This document shows positions 37,739 to 47,868 of a stretch of 64,000 nt of DNA, piece by piece. The notes under the pieces were generated by a model. It was not told where the DNA came from and did no database searches. It worked only from the letters and a program-made list of their open reading frames with translations. The stretch's first letter is position 1. The number at the start of each line of letters is the position of its first letter. Source of the DNA: Nocardioides daphniae (GTDB lineage: Bacteria; Actinomycetota; Actinomycetes; Propionibacteriales; Nocardioidaceae); assembly GCF_004777465.1 (NCBI RefSeq), contig NZ_CP038462.1, positions 1,302,001 to 1,366,000 on the forward strand. The letters run 5' to 3'. A program made the translations under genes and the position numbers.

Positions 37739-40700
37739 TCAGGTGATGGTCAGCACGACCACCTTGGACCGGGAGGCCGAGACCTGGCCGGTGCCCTTGT
37801 AGCGCAGCTGGATCTTGTGCTTGCCCTTCTTGAGGCTCTTCGGCAGCACGAAGGTGACCTTGCCCTTCTTGCTCACCACGAGCTTGAGGGTCTTGATCGC
37901 CTTGCCGTTGCGGTGCACCCCGACGACGCCGGTCGGTGCGTCGAGCCCGGTGACCTTGACGACGCCGGTGAGGGTGACCTTGGTGCCACGCTTCACCTTT
38001 GACCGCGACAGGCCCAACGACGTGCTCGAGGCCGCCTTCGGGACGCTGACCGCCGAGGAGGTGCTGGTGCCGTCACGCATGCCCGGCAGGGAGCCCGTGA
38101 CCCGCAGCGAGATCTTCTTCGTGGCGTCGGCCAGCGACACGTTGAAGCTCCGGCCGGTGGCGCCGCGACGGGGGAGCCGTTGCGCAGCCACTGGTAGGTC
38201 ACCTTCGTGCCGGCCGGCCAGCTGCCGGCGGTGGAGCCGAGCTTCTGCCCGACCGCGGCCTTGCCGGTCACCGTCGGCGGGGCGGAGGCGATGACGGTGC
38301 CACCGGCACCGATCCGCACCTCGTTGCTCGTCTCGACGGCGGTCGTGTACGAGGCGAGCGCACCGGTCACGCGGACCGAGATGGCCTTCTCGTGGTCGGC
38401 AGCCGTGGCGACGTACCGGGTCGAGGTGGCGCCCTTGATCGGGGCGCCGTCGCGGAGCCACTGGTGGGTCTCGGTCACGCCCGGGCGGTTCCAGGAGAGC
38501 GGCGCGACGGAGAGCGTGCTGCCGACCTGGGGCTGCTCGGTGTCCATGCCGATCACCGGCTTGCGTCCGGCGACGAGCGAGGCGTCGACCGTGAACGTGT
38601 CCTGGGTGGGGGCCGCCATGGCGGTGCCGTCGTTGGCGCGAGCCGTCACGGACCAGGAGTAGCGACCGTCCGCCAGCGAGACGAACGGCGTGTAGCCGGT
38701 CGCCGGAGTGGCGACGGAGGCCACGGCCTTGCCGGCCGAGTCGCGGACGTCGAGGAGGTAGGTCGCGGCACCTGCCACCGGCTCCCACGCGAAGGAGGGT
38801 CCGTTGGGCAGCTGCACGCTCTCCGACGCCGGAGCCGTGAGCCGCACCGGCTCGGCGACGACCCTGAACTGGACCGGAGCGCTCCAGGCGCCCGGGTTGC
38901 CGGCGGAGTCGAGGCGGCGCACCCGGTAGTAGTAGGGCGAGTCGCTGACCGGGATCGGCTTCGTCCACGTGTACGCGGTGGTCCACGCCTTGGTGAGGAA
39001 GAGGCGGTTGGCGCTCGAGAAGAGCGCGTCGTTGCGCGACACCTCCAGCTCGTACTGGCCGGCGTACGCCTGGGCGGACCAGCGGAAGGGCGTGGTGCCG
39101 GCGACCTGGGCGCCTGCCGTGGGGGTGAGCGTCTCGACGGCCGGGCTGGTCTTCGTGAACTGGCGCGTCTGGGACGAGCTCAGCTCGTTGTCGTTGACGT
39201 CGATCGCGGAGACCTTCCAGTACACTGGACCCTCGGGTAGAGCTCCGAGGTGGAGGTGTAGCTCGCCTGGTCGACGACCTCGTTCTCCAGCATCTGGGTG
39301 AAGAGTGGGTCCTTGGCGATCCGGATGCGGTAGCGCAGGGCGCTCTGGTTGCTCAGGTCGCTGGGGTTGAGCGGACCCGTCGCGTCGGCCAGGTCAGGAC
39401 GGTAGGTCGCGGTCCAGGACGGGGCACCGTCACGCGTGACGAGGTGCGACTGGTTGGTGTCGTGGTAGTCGCGCCAGCGGAAGTTGACCTCGGTCGAGGT
39501 GACGACCTCGTCCGTGGGCTCCGTCTCCACGCGGGGGGAGACCTTCTTGAAGGCGTGCTTGGCCATGCCGGTCGCGGCCGAGACCGGGTCCGGCGCGCAG
39601 ACGTTGACCGCCTTGCAGGGACGGATGTGCCAGTAGTAGGGCACGCCCGAGGTGTTGTCCGGCAGCGTCAGCAGGTCGTAGGCGTACATCGTGCCCATCG
39701 AAGCCGGGATCGAGTTCTTCTCGGTGAGGTTCGTGAAGTTCTGGTCGTAGGAGACGTAGACGGCGTAGAACGACACGTCCTCCTGCGGCTCCCAGCGCAG
39801 CACCGGGGTGGTCGGGACCTCGGGGCAGGTCGAGACGTTGCTGACCAGGTCCATGGGCAGGTCGCAGCCGCCCCCCGAGGCCAGCTTGGCGCCGTCCAGG
39901 GCGATCGTCTGGCCGGTGACCTCCTCGAAGTCGGCGATCTTCGTGACGTACGTGGCCGACGAGGCGATGTGGCGTCCCTCGGCGTCCCAGGCGTTGACGC
40001 GCCAGCGGTAGCGGCCGGGTGCCATGATGCGCGTCCCGGTGTCGGTCAGCGTCGGGTAGAAGAGCGGCTCCCCGAACATCTCGCCGGCCGCCGGGACGAG
40101 CCACGAGGTGAGGTCGGCGAGACCGAAGTCGACCGAGTAGCGGGCGGCCAAGGGGTGCGGCGTCCAGGACATCTGCGGGGCGCGCATGGTGGCGGCGTCC
40201 GTGACCCGCGCGGACAGTGCCGTGAGCGGGGGAAGGCCGGAGGCGTCCGCAGGCATGGCGGCCAGGTTGAAGGAGCGCCCGTAGATGAGCGTGGAGGTCC
40301 CGTCGGCGGTGATGCCGGTGAGGTCCCACGAGAACGGTCCCTCGCTGGGGATGAGCTCGTCCGACGGGGTCCAGCTGTTGGCGCGGGTGGTGCCGGAGGC
40401 GACGGTCCGGCCCGTGGCGTTGCGGACGTTGACCCGGAACTCAGCCGTGGCCGCGCGCGCCCTCCAGGAGAAGGTAGGCGTGGTGACGGTGGCACCCTGG
40501 GCGGGCTTCACGTCGCTGAACCACGAGGTCTGCCAGACGAACTTCTGGATCGGGGAGTAGATCCCCTGGATGCCGGCGGACGTGTAGGGGCGGTCCATCG
40601 GGCGTACGCGCCAGAAGTACCGGGTGCCCTGCTTGACCTGGCACTTGTGGTCGAGCTTGGGGGTGGGGAAGGAGACGTTGGTGGGCGTGAAGGTGGTGCC

Positions 40701-41917
40701 CGCGATCAGGCAGGTGCTGGTCGCGGTGGGCACGAAGCCGACGTTGGTGGAGAGCTGGAGCTCGTAGTGGCTGGCGTGCTGCACCGGCGTCCACTGCAGG
40801 AAGGGCTGCAGGTCGTCCAGCGTGGCGATCGGCAGGTCCTCCGGGTCGTGGTTCTTCACGTAGTCCCGGTAGAAGGGGTGGTCGCGGTGCGCGGGGTCGC
40901 TGGTGTCGAAGTCGGCCGGGTAGGCCGGGAAGCCGGGCTGCACCGGGGTGATCGGCCACGGGCGGTCGGGCCAGTGCCGCTTGAAGTTGTGCGGGGAGAC
41001 CGACCAGGCCGACGGCGAGCCGGCGGCGTCCACGGCCCGCACGCGCCAGTAGTACTGGTCGTTGTCGTAGCCCTTGGGCGGCGAGTAGCTCGTCCCGTTG
41101 ATGCCCTTGATGTCGGTGATCAGGTCGCCGGTCTCGAAGCCGTCGTTGGTGGCGACCTGGAGGGCGTAGCTCTTGGCGCCTCGCACCGGGGCCCAGTCGA
41201 GACGACGTCCTCCCGACTCCTCGTCGGCGCGTCGGGTGGGGAGACCAGCTCGGGGGCGGGGGCGGGCGGTGATGGAGAAGCCCGACGGGGTCGACGGCAC
41301 GCTGACCTGGCCGCTGGCGTCGGTGGCCGTCACGCGCCAGAACCACGCGCCCGGAGAGCGGCGAGCTCGGCGTGATCGACGTGGTGCTGGTGGTCAGTCG
41401 CGCCGAGCCGATGAAGTCGGGCGCGTCGTCGATCTCGACCGTGTAGGACTTGGCGCCCGGGACCTCCGACCACTGGAGCAGCGGCGGCTCGTCCGGCTGG
41501 GCGAGGGTGGCGCCCTCGACGGGGGCGACCGGGTGGGGACCATCGGGTCGGGCCGTCGAAGGTCGAGGTCGTCCACTCGGACACCTCGTTGCCGGTGTTG
41601 ATCGAGCGGACCCGCCAGTGGTTGAGGCCGGCCTTGAGCGCGGTGTGCGGGACGGCCGAGACGTTGGTGGTGACCTGGTTGAACTCGGGGCTGCCGAACG
41701 ACGGGTCGTTGTCGACCTGCACCGTGTACTTGGTGGCGCCGACCTCGCGGTCCCACGACAGGACGGTCGTGGTGGTGTTCGGCGACGTCGCCTCGAGGCC
41801 GAAGGGCGCTGCGGGCGGGGCCGCCGAGGCCCCCGGCACGATGGTCGCCGTGGCCGCCAGGACAGCCAGCGCGACTCCCGCGCTGGCAGAGGCGGTACGT
41901 ACTCCGGTCGGTGGCAT
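37739..41917 (-). CDS. Giant secreted fibronectin/Ig-repeat surface protein (at least five frameshifts)
   Basis: About 1,390 residues when the frames are joined. ATG 41917 (preceded by GGGAGA) gives a signal peptide (ALAVLAATATIVPGASA). The body is a series of fibronectin type III-like modules with recurring patterns such as YTVQVDNDPSF, YELQLSTNVGF, YWRVRAVDAAGSPSAWS and YELEVSRNDALF. Near the end are repeats of the NHWLRDGAPI type (QWLRDGAPIKG, YQWLRNGSPV) and a last Ig-like domain (RGTKVTLTGVVKV, KKGKVTFVLPKSLKKGKHK). No LPXTG, membrane tail or SLH motif is seen. Frames change near 41545, 41350, 41275-41215, 39225 and 38165. Probably an adhesin or matrix protein. Confidence 0.8.
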
Positions 41918-42044
41918 GCGAGTCTCCCTGGTCGGTCCACTGATCAGATCGAGGCTAGGCACGCGGGAGACCCCCCGCGGGTGAATCAGGGGCATATGAC
42001 CCGTTGTGACTAGTCGGGCCGCCGAACGGTCATCCGCGGTTCGC

Positions 42045-42056
42045 TAGCGTGTCCCC
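42045..42056 (+). promoter_or_regulatory. -10 element of the Lrp effector-domain gene
   Basis: TAGCGT (42045-42050) ends 6 bases before ATG 42057, again without a ribosome binding site. Confidence 0.45.
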
Positions 42057-42331
42057 ATGATCACCGCCATCGTCTTCGTCAAGGCCGACGTCGCCCGCAT
42101 CCCGGAGGTCGCGCAGTCGCGGCGCTGGAGGGCGTGAGCGAGGTCTACTCCGTCACCGGCCAGATCGACCTCATCGCGCTCGTCCGCGTACGCAGCCACG
42201 ACGAGGTCGCCGAGGTCGTCGCCGACCGCCTCAACAAGGTGCCGGGCGTGACCGAGACCGAGACCCACATCGCGTTCCGGGCGTACTCCCAGCACGACCT
42301 GGAGTCCGCCTTCTCGCTGGGTCTCGACTGA
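42057..42331 (+). CDS. Stand-alone Lrp/AsnC effector (RAM) domain protein (frameshift near 42113)
   Basis: About 91 residues with no DNA-binding domain. MITAIVFVKADVARIPEVAQ is joined, after one apparently missing base, to ALEGVSEVYSVTGQIDLIAL and VVADRLNKVPGVTETETHIAF, the beta-alpha-beta pattern of the Lrp ligand-binding domain. Such stand-alone forms bind amino acids and occur next to ctaE/trpD in actinobacteria. The specific ligand is unknown. Confidence 0.82.
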
Positions 42332-42357
42332 CCCTCCCGCGGTTCCCGCGTGCGGGC

Positions 42358-43856
42358 TCAGTCCTGGCTGGCCGCGTCGCCGTTCCAGCCGGCCGGCGCA
42401 CGCAGGTGCACCAGGGGCGCGTCCTCGACGACGACCTCCCAGCCCAGGGCCTCGCGCAGGGCGTACGCGATCTTGCCGTCGGCGTCGACGCACTCCTCGT
42501 GACCTCCAGCTCGTGCAAGGTGTCGACCCACCCCGTCTCGAGCCGGACGAAGTCGTAGTTCCGCTCGATCTCGGTGTCGGTGAACATGTCGCCGTAGCCG
42601 TGCATGACGGGGTCCAGGTGGGGGTGGCGCCACACCGTGTGCCCGCCGTCCTTCCACTCGTTGAGCAGCCCGGTGCCCGCCGGGAGCGCGTCGACCGACG
42701 CCTCGGCGCGGTTGTCGGGGTTGATCGGGTCGGACGAGGTCTGCGGGACCACCAGCGCGAGCACGCCCAGGGCCAGCACGAAGCCCCCGAGGATGACCGG
42801 GAGCTCAGCCCGGTGCGCGGCGCGTCGAGGCACGACCGCGTCCAGGCGTGCGGCGAGCAGCGGGACCAGCATGGTGACCGCGACCGGACGGTGCGGATCG
42901 AGTACGCCAGCCACGCGCCCGCGAGCAGGAGCAGCATGAACTCGAGCCACGGCACGGGACCGGAGCGCAGCGCCAGGCCGAGGACGGCGACGAGCATCAG
43001 GGCGGCCACGGCTGCGTGCGGCTGCGTGAACTGGGTGGGGCCCCACTCCGCGAAGTACTGGGAGATCGAGCCGACCCGGGCCGACGACGTGAAGATGCCC
43101 AGGCCCATGGGGGTCAGGCCTGCGGCGACCACGGAGCCGAGCGGCACCAGCAGCATGCGCCCGACGGTGCGACGCGGCGTACGTCGCTCGAGGGCGATGC
43201 CGAGCACGGCGACGAGGCTGACCAGGACGCCGATGGACCACATCCCGTGGACCATGGCCCACAGCCAGGTCACCGGGATGATCCACCACGGCACCCGGGC
43301 GCTGCTCCCTGCAGCCATCCAGGCGGCCGTGACCAGGGCGATGAAGAGGTAGCTGGCCACCTGCGGGCGTCCCGACAGGTTGGGTGAGCAGGCGACGACG
43401 GCGACGGGCACGACGAAGGCGGCCACGACCAGTGAGCTCTGGCGGCGGGCCACCAGGAAGAGCACCAGGGCGAAGGTGAGCACCATCGCGCCGGAGAGCC
43501 AGACGACGCCGGGCAGACCGAACCACTCCTCGAACTGGGCGAGGCCGAGCTGGCCCAGCCACTGCGTCGGGACCCAGTCCGCGCTCGCGAAGCGGGTGAC
43601 GCTGCCGGGGTCCCGCGGCGACCAGCCCTCCAGGAACTCACGGCCCAGCCGGAGGTGGAAGTAGGTGTCGGAGTTGTCGATGGTCTTCGCCATCTTCTGG
43701 ACGATGACGGCGAAGGCACCGAGCACGAGGACCAGCGGCATCGCGACCAGGGACAGCGGCGCGGGCGCAGGCGCCGCCGTCGCGCTCGGCGCGGTCGGCG
43801 GCGTCCGGCAGGTCGGCGTCGGGGCGGTCGGCGACGGCGTCAACGGGGGAAGGCAC
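42358..43856 (-). CDS. GT-C-type polytopic membrane protein, putative glycosyltransferase (three frameshifts)
   Basis: About 499 residues. The N-terminus (MPSPVDAVADRPDADLPDAA) is acidic; then come about nine membrane helices (MPLVLVLGAFAVIVQKM, VVWLSGAMVLTFALVLFLVA and others). The first extracellular loop, IDNSDTYFHLRLGREFLEG with DWVPTQWLGQL, resembles the acidic donor-site loop of GT-C glycosyltransferases. The C-terminal soluble part has GHTVWRHPHLDPVMHGYGDM. Frames change near 43770, 42890 and 42495. GTG 43856 is supported by GTGGGAG upstream but is tentative because of the first shift. Acceptor unknown. Confidence 0.65.
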
Positions 43857-43958
43857 GCTGGAAAGACTCCCACGGACCGCCGTCGCGGAAGGCGGGAATC
43901 ACGAACCTCGACGCACCGCACTTGGCCCGAACCACGGATCCCGGCCCGGCGGCTGCCG

Positions 43959-43970
43959 TACCCTCCCCGG
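43959..43970 (+). promoter_or_regulatory. -10 element of the third LTA-synthase-like gene
   Basis: TACCCT (43959-43964) ends 6 bases before GTG 43971. Confidence 0.35.
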
Positions 43971-45854
43971 GTGAGCGCCACGTCCCCCAGGCCGACCGGT
44001 CTCGACGCCGCGCCGCGAGGAGTCGGCGCCCGCATCGGGTGGGCGCTCGTCGTGACCGCCGCCGCAGCCGTCATCTGCGACCTCACGCTGGCCCTCTCGC
44101 TGCGCCTGGGTGGGCAGGCGCCCCTCAAGCCGGGGCCGGCACTGGTCGGGATGGGGGTGACGTGGATCCTCCTCCTCGCACTGGTCGGACTGACCGGTCG
44201 GGTACGCCGGGCACTCGTCGTCGGCTTCCTCCTGGTTGCCTTCCTGGCCGTGGTCAACGCCGCGAGGATGGACGTCCTGCAGTCCCCGCTGGTGCCCTCC
44301 GACGTCGCCTACCTGCGTACGCCCGGCTTCCTGGTCGAGATGGTCGGTGCCAGGGCCGTGGTTCTCGGGGTCGTGGGTCTGCTGCTGCTCCTGGCGCTGC
44401 TGCTCTGGTTGGCCCGGGTGGCGGGCCGGGACCGGCCGCCGCCCCCGCGCCGCGGTGAGCGGGGCGCGGCGACCTGGATCGCGTTCCGAGGGGCCACGGC
44501 CCTCGCCGGCGTCGCCCTCGTCTGGTCGGCGGCCGGGTTCAACACGCCCGGCAACGCGTTGCGGTCTGTCTACGACGCAGCCGGTGCGCAGTGGTTGTCG
44601 TGGTCGCCCACCACCAACTACCAGGGCAACGGCTTCATCGGGGGCGCGCTCTTCAGCCTGCCCGCCGAGCCGATGGAGCGGCCGCCCGGCTACTCGGCCC
44701 AGCGGATGGCCGAGGTGGCGGAGAAGTGGGCCGCCGTCGCCGAGGAGCGCAACCGAGGCCGTGACGCGACGGCACTCGCCCGGACCAACGTGGTCGTGGT
44801 GCTGAGCGAGTCGATGGGGGACCCCGCCGCGCTGGAGGGCCTCCAGCTCGCCGAGGACCCGTTGCCGACGGTCCACGGGCTGATGCAGGAGGGCGGCGGC
44901 CAGATGCTGGCCCCGCACTACGGCACCGGCACCTCGTTGATGGAGTTCAGCGTGCTGACCGGGCAGAGCGCGGGACTCTTCGGGCCCCACATCGTCTCGC
45001 CCTACCAGCAGTTCGTCGCCGACCAGGAGGACTACCCGTCGTTGGTCGGGTGGCTCGGCTCGCTCGGGCACCGCACGGTCGCCGTGCACCCGTTCCGCCC
45101 GGAGCTGTACGCCCGCACCGAGGTCTACGAGCGGCTCGGCTTCGACGCGTTCGTCGACAAGGAGCACATGCACCGCACCGAGGCCCTCGTCCCCGGTGGC
45201 TTCGTCTCGGATGCGTCGGCCTACGACGAGGTCGTGCGACAGCTCGAGGAGAGCGCCACCCCCGGCCTGGTGCACCTCGTCTCGATGCAGAACCACGTCC
45301 CCTTCTCCGGCCTGTACGACGACCCCGTCGAGGTCGACCGGGCCTCGTGCTGCGCCGCGGAGGTGGGGCAGTGGGCCCGTGGCCTGGCTCGCACGGACGC
45401 GGCCGTGGCCGACTTCCTGGCCGACCTGGAGGAGCTGGACGAACCCACGGTGGTCCTGCACTTCGGTGACCACTTCCCGGGGATCTTCGACACCGCGGGG
45501 GTGAAGGCCGAGGGGCTGAACCTGCACCGGACCCCGTGGTTCGTGTGGTCGAACGTGGAGGGCGGCGTCGTCGACGACCCGGGCCTGCTCTCCCCGGCCG
45601 CCGCGCTGCCGGCCGTGCTGGAGCGCCTCGGCGCGCCGCTGCCGCCCTACCTGCACCTGCTGGAGGCGGTGCAGGACGAGGTCGGGACGATCCGTGGTGA
45701 CACGGTGGTCACGCCGCAGGGCCGCGAGGTGCCGCTCGACTCGCTCGACCGGGAGCAGCGTGAGCTGGTCGAGGAGGCCCGCCTGGTGCAGTACGACTTC
45801 TCCGTCGGCGAGCGTTACGCACTGGCGCAACTCTGGTACTCCGGCCGCGACTGA
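43971..45854 (+). CDS. LTA synthase-like sulfatase-family membrane protein, paralogue 3
   Basis: 627 residues, shortest of the three, with five membrane helices and the extracellular catalytic domain. Landmarks: VVVVLSESMGDPAALEG, nucleophile Thr321 in GTGTSLMEFSVLTG, SMQNHVPFSG and HFGDHFPGIFD. A CC pair (EVDRASCCAAEVGQW) after the histidine loop is not seen in the other copies. All metal ligands are kept. It is separated from the other two by the giant surface protein, the Lrp domain and the GT-C gene. Confidence 0.85.
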   Translation: MSATSPRPTGLDAAPRGVGARIGWALVVTAAAAVICDLTLALSLRLGGQAPLKPGPALVGMGVTWILLLALVGLTGRVRRALVVGFLLVAFLAVVNAARMDVLQSPLVPSDVAYLRTPGFLVEMVGARAVVLGVVGLLLLLALLLWLARVAGRDRPPPPRRGERGAATWIAFRGATALAGVALVWSAAGFNTPGNALRSVYDAAGAQWLSWSPTTNYQGNGFIGGALFSLPAEPMERPPGYSAQRMAEVAEKWAAVAEERNRGRDATALARTNVVVVLSESMGDPAALEGLQLAEDPLPTVHGLMQEGGGQMLAPHYGTGTSLMEFSVLTGQSAGLFGPHIVSPYQQFVADQEDYPSLVGWLGSLGHRTVAVHPFRPELYARTEVYERLGFDAFVDKEHMHRTEALVPGGFVSDASAYDEVVRQLEESATPGLVHLVSMQNHVPFSGLYDDPVEVDRASCCAAEVGQWARGLARTDAAVADFLADLEELDEPTVVLHFGDHFPGIFDTAGVKAEGLNLHRTPWFVWSNVEGGVVDDPGLLSPAAALPAVLERLGAPLPPYLHLLEAVQDEVGTIRGDTVVTPQGREVPLDSLDREQRELVEEARLVQYDFSVGERYALAQLWYSGRD

Positions 45855-45858
45855 GCTG

Positions 45859-45897
45859 GATCACGAACGGAGACCACGAACGGGGATCACGATGGGG
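45859..45897. repeat. Three imperfect 13-bp tandem repeats
   Basis: GATCACGAACGGA, GACCACGAACGGG and GATCACGATGGGG follow one another without gap, between the stop of paralogue 3 and the convergent stop at 45900. They replace a normal terminator hairpin, which is not seen here. Confidence 0.7.
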
Positions 45898-45899
45898 GA

Positions 45900-47741
45900 T
45901 TACCGTGCCGGGCGGTGGGCCGTCCGGGGCAGCCGGCGTTCGTCGGTGGGCACCACGGCGAGGCGAGCCTCGTCGAGGGCGTCGATCAACGTGAGGTGGC
46001 CCTGGGCCCCTCCGACCGGGCACGTCCACTCACCCTGGGCCTGCACCAGCCGGACGCCCGGCTGCTCGAGCCAGCGCAGGACGAGCTCGGACTCCTCCGC
46101 GGAGGCGGCAGGCAGGGCGCTGCGGGTGTCGACCACGGTCTCCGCCCCCGCGAGCAGGTCGGCCAACCAGGCGTGCGCGTCGGCTCGCGGCGGGATGACG
46201 CCGGCGGCACTCAACCGGCCGTGGCGCACGACGTGCACCGCCCAGCGTCCGTCGTCCTCGCGTCGGGTGGCGACCAGCTCGGGGCAGTCGACCAGCGCAC
46301 GCAGGCGTTGGGATCGCGCGGCGGAGCGGACGAAGACCCCCAACCTGTCGCGGTGGGTCGCTGCCTCCTCGAACCGCTCGTCCTGCGCGCAGACGCGCAT
46401 GCGGTCGTCCAGCGCCCGCACCACCTCGCCGGGGTCGCCGACGAGGGTCCCGGCGAGCGCAGCGACCACGGCCTCGTACGCCGTGGGGTCGGCCGAGCCG
46501 TCGCAGGGGGAGAGGCAGCGGCCCATCTCGGCCAGCACGCAGGGGGTCTCCGCAGGGGTGCCGGCCAACCGCTGCGTGCACTGACGGATCGGGTAGGCCT
46601 CGTGCAGCGCGGCCAGGGCACGCTCGGCCGTGCGCCGGGACGAGAAGGGACCCAGGTGAGCGACCGATCGGTCCTTCACCGAGCGCACCAGGGAGAGCCG
46701 TGGCCAGGCCTCGGAGGTCAGGGTGAGGAAGTGGGTCTTGTCGGGGAACTTCGAGCGCCGGTTGTAGTGGGGGCGGTGGCTCGCGATGAGGCGGAGCTCG
46801 CGCACCTGGGCCTCCAGGGGAGTGCTGCACTCGATCGCCTGCACCCGCTCGGCGAGCGTCACCATCTCGCTCATCCGGCTCCGGGTCTCCGAGGCGGTGA
46901 AGTAGGTCCGCACCCGCTGGCGGACGTGGCGCGAGGTGCCGACGTACAGCACCTCGTCGCCGGCGCCGCGGAAGAGGTAGACGCCGGGCCCGGTGGGCAG
47001 GGCGTCGGCGAGGTGACGCTTGCGGCGCTGGGCGTCGGTGACCCGGCCGTTCAGCGTCTGCACGTCCTCCAGCGTGTGCAGACCCTGCCCACCGAGGCGG
47101 GCGAAGAGCCCGTGCATCACGTCGACGGTGGCGCGCGCGTCAGAGAGGGCGCGGTGGTCGGGCGTGACGGAGGCGTGGAAGAGGGTGGCGAGGCTGGAGA
47201 GCTTGCAGTTGGGGGCCTCGTCACGGGTGACCACCCTGCGGGCCAGCTTCACCGTGTCGAGGACCTCGAACGCCGGCCACGGCCGCTGCTGCTGCTCGGC
47301 GAAGTGCTTCAGGAAGCCGACGTCGAAGGGAGCGTTGTGCGCCACCAGCACCGTCCCGGCGGCGAACTCCAGGAAGGACGGGAGCGCTGACTCGATGGAG
47401 GGGGCGCTGGCGACCATCGCGTCGGTGATGCCGGTCAGCACGGCGATGAAGGGCGGGATCGACGAGTGCGGGTTGACCAGGGTCTGGAACTCCCCGAGCA
47501 CCTCGCCGCCGCGCACCTTCACCGCACCGATCTCGGTGATCATCGACCCGCCGGCCGGGGAGCCACCCGTCGTCTCGAGGTCGACCACGGTGAAGGTGAC
47601 CTCGCTGAGGGGACGCCCCAGGTCGTCGAGGCCCTGCTGCTCCTGCCAGCGCAGCTGCCCCGTCGTCCGGCGGGAGAGCTCGTCCCGGGACGGGGCAGCC
47701 GTGGCCACCGGAGGAAGCAGTGCGTCGGTCGTCGAACTCAT
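45900..47741 (-). CDS. DEDD 3'-5' exonuclease fused to a UvrC-like GIY-YIG endonuclease
   Basis: 613 residues. The N-terminal domain is DnaQ-like: Exo I VVDLETTGGSP, Exo II LVAHNAPFDVGFL, Exo III with HRALSDARATVDV (DEDDh type). The central domain is GIY-YIG as in UvrC/Cho: GPGVYLFRGAGDEVLYVGTS, with RTYFT and ELRLIASHRPHYNRR. A cysteine-rich segment CVLAEMGRCLSPCDG and a UVR-like helix follow. It corresponds to the mycobacterial protein Rv2191 near trpD and ctaE. A DNA repair role is likely but not proven. Confidence 0.9.
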   Translation of the reverse strand: MSSTTDALLPPVATAAPSRDELSRRTTGQLRWQEQQGLDDLGRPLSEVTFTVVDLETTGGSPAGGSMITEIGAVKVRGGEVLGEFQTLVNPHSSIPPFIAVLTGITDAMVASAPSIESALPSFLEFAAGTVLVAHNAPFDVGFLKHFAEQQQRPWPAFEVLDTVKLARRVVTRDEAPNCKLSSLATLFHASVTPDHRALSDARATVDVMHGLFARLGGQGLHTLEDVQTLNGRVTDAQRRKRHLADALPTGPGVYLFRGAGDEVLYVGTSRHVRQRVRTYFTASETRSRMSEMVTLAERVQAIECSTPLEAQVRELRLIASHRPHYNRRSKFPDKTHFLTLTSEAWPRLSLVRSVKDRSVAHLGPFSSRRTAERALAALHEAYPIRQCTQRLAGTPAETPCVLAEMGRCLSPCDGSADPTAYEAVVAALAGTLVGDPGEVVRALDDRMRVCAQDERFEEAATHRDRLGVFVRSAARSQRLRALVDCPELVATRREDDGRWAVHVVRHGRLSAAGVIPPRADAHAWLADLLAGAETVVDTRSALPAASAEESELVLRWLEQPGVRLVQAQGEWTCPVGGAQGHLTLIDALDEARLAVVPTDERRLPRTAHRPAR

Positions 47742-47820
47742 GTCGTCAACCTAGGACGAGGCGCCGACGGTTTCGGGCAGGCCGCCTACGAGCCTTGCAG
47801 AACGCCTCCGCGACGGCTTC

Positions 47821-47868
47821 CTGACTGCCACACTGTGCTGGTCTAGATGGACCCAGGAGGACTGTGCA
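47821..47868 (+). promoter_or_regulatory. Surface-glycan operon promoter and ribosome binding site
   Basis: CTGACT (47821-47826) and TAGATG (47844-47849) are 17 bases apart. CAGGAGGA at 47855-47862 is a strong ribosome binding site 6 bases before GTG 47869, unlike the leaderless genes nearby. Confidence 0.45.

Noticed and set aside
39444..41375. Long plus-strand frame opposite the giant surface protein
   Set aside because: Composition is typical of a GC-skewed shadow (Gly/Val/Arg-rich), while the minus strand reads as fibronectin-type modules.
43638..43856. Separate small gene at the N-terminal end of the GT-C protein
   Set aside because: The acidic N-terminal frame leads directly into the first membrane helix after a one-base shift, so one gene with an indel is the simpler reading.
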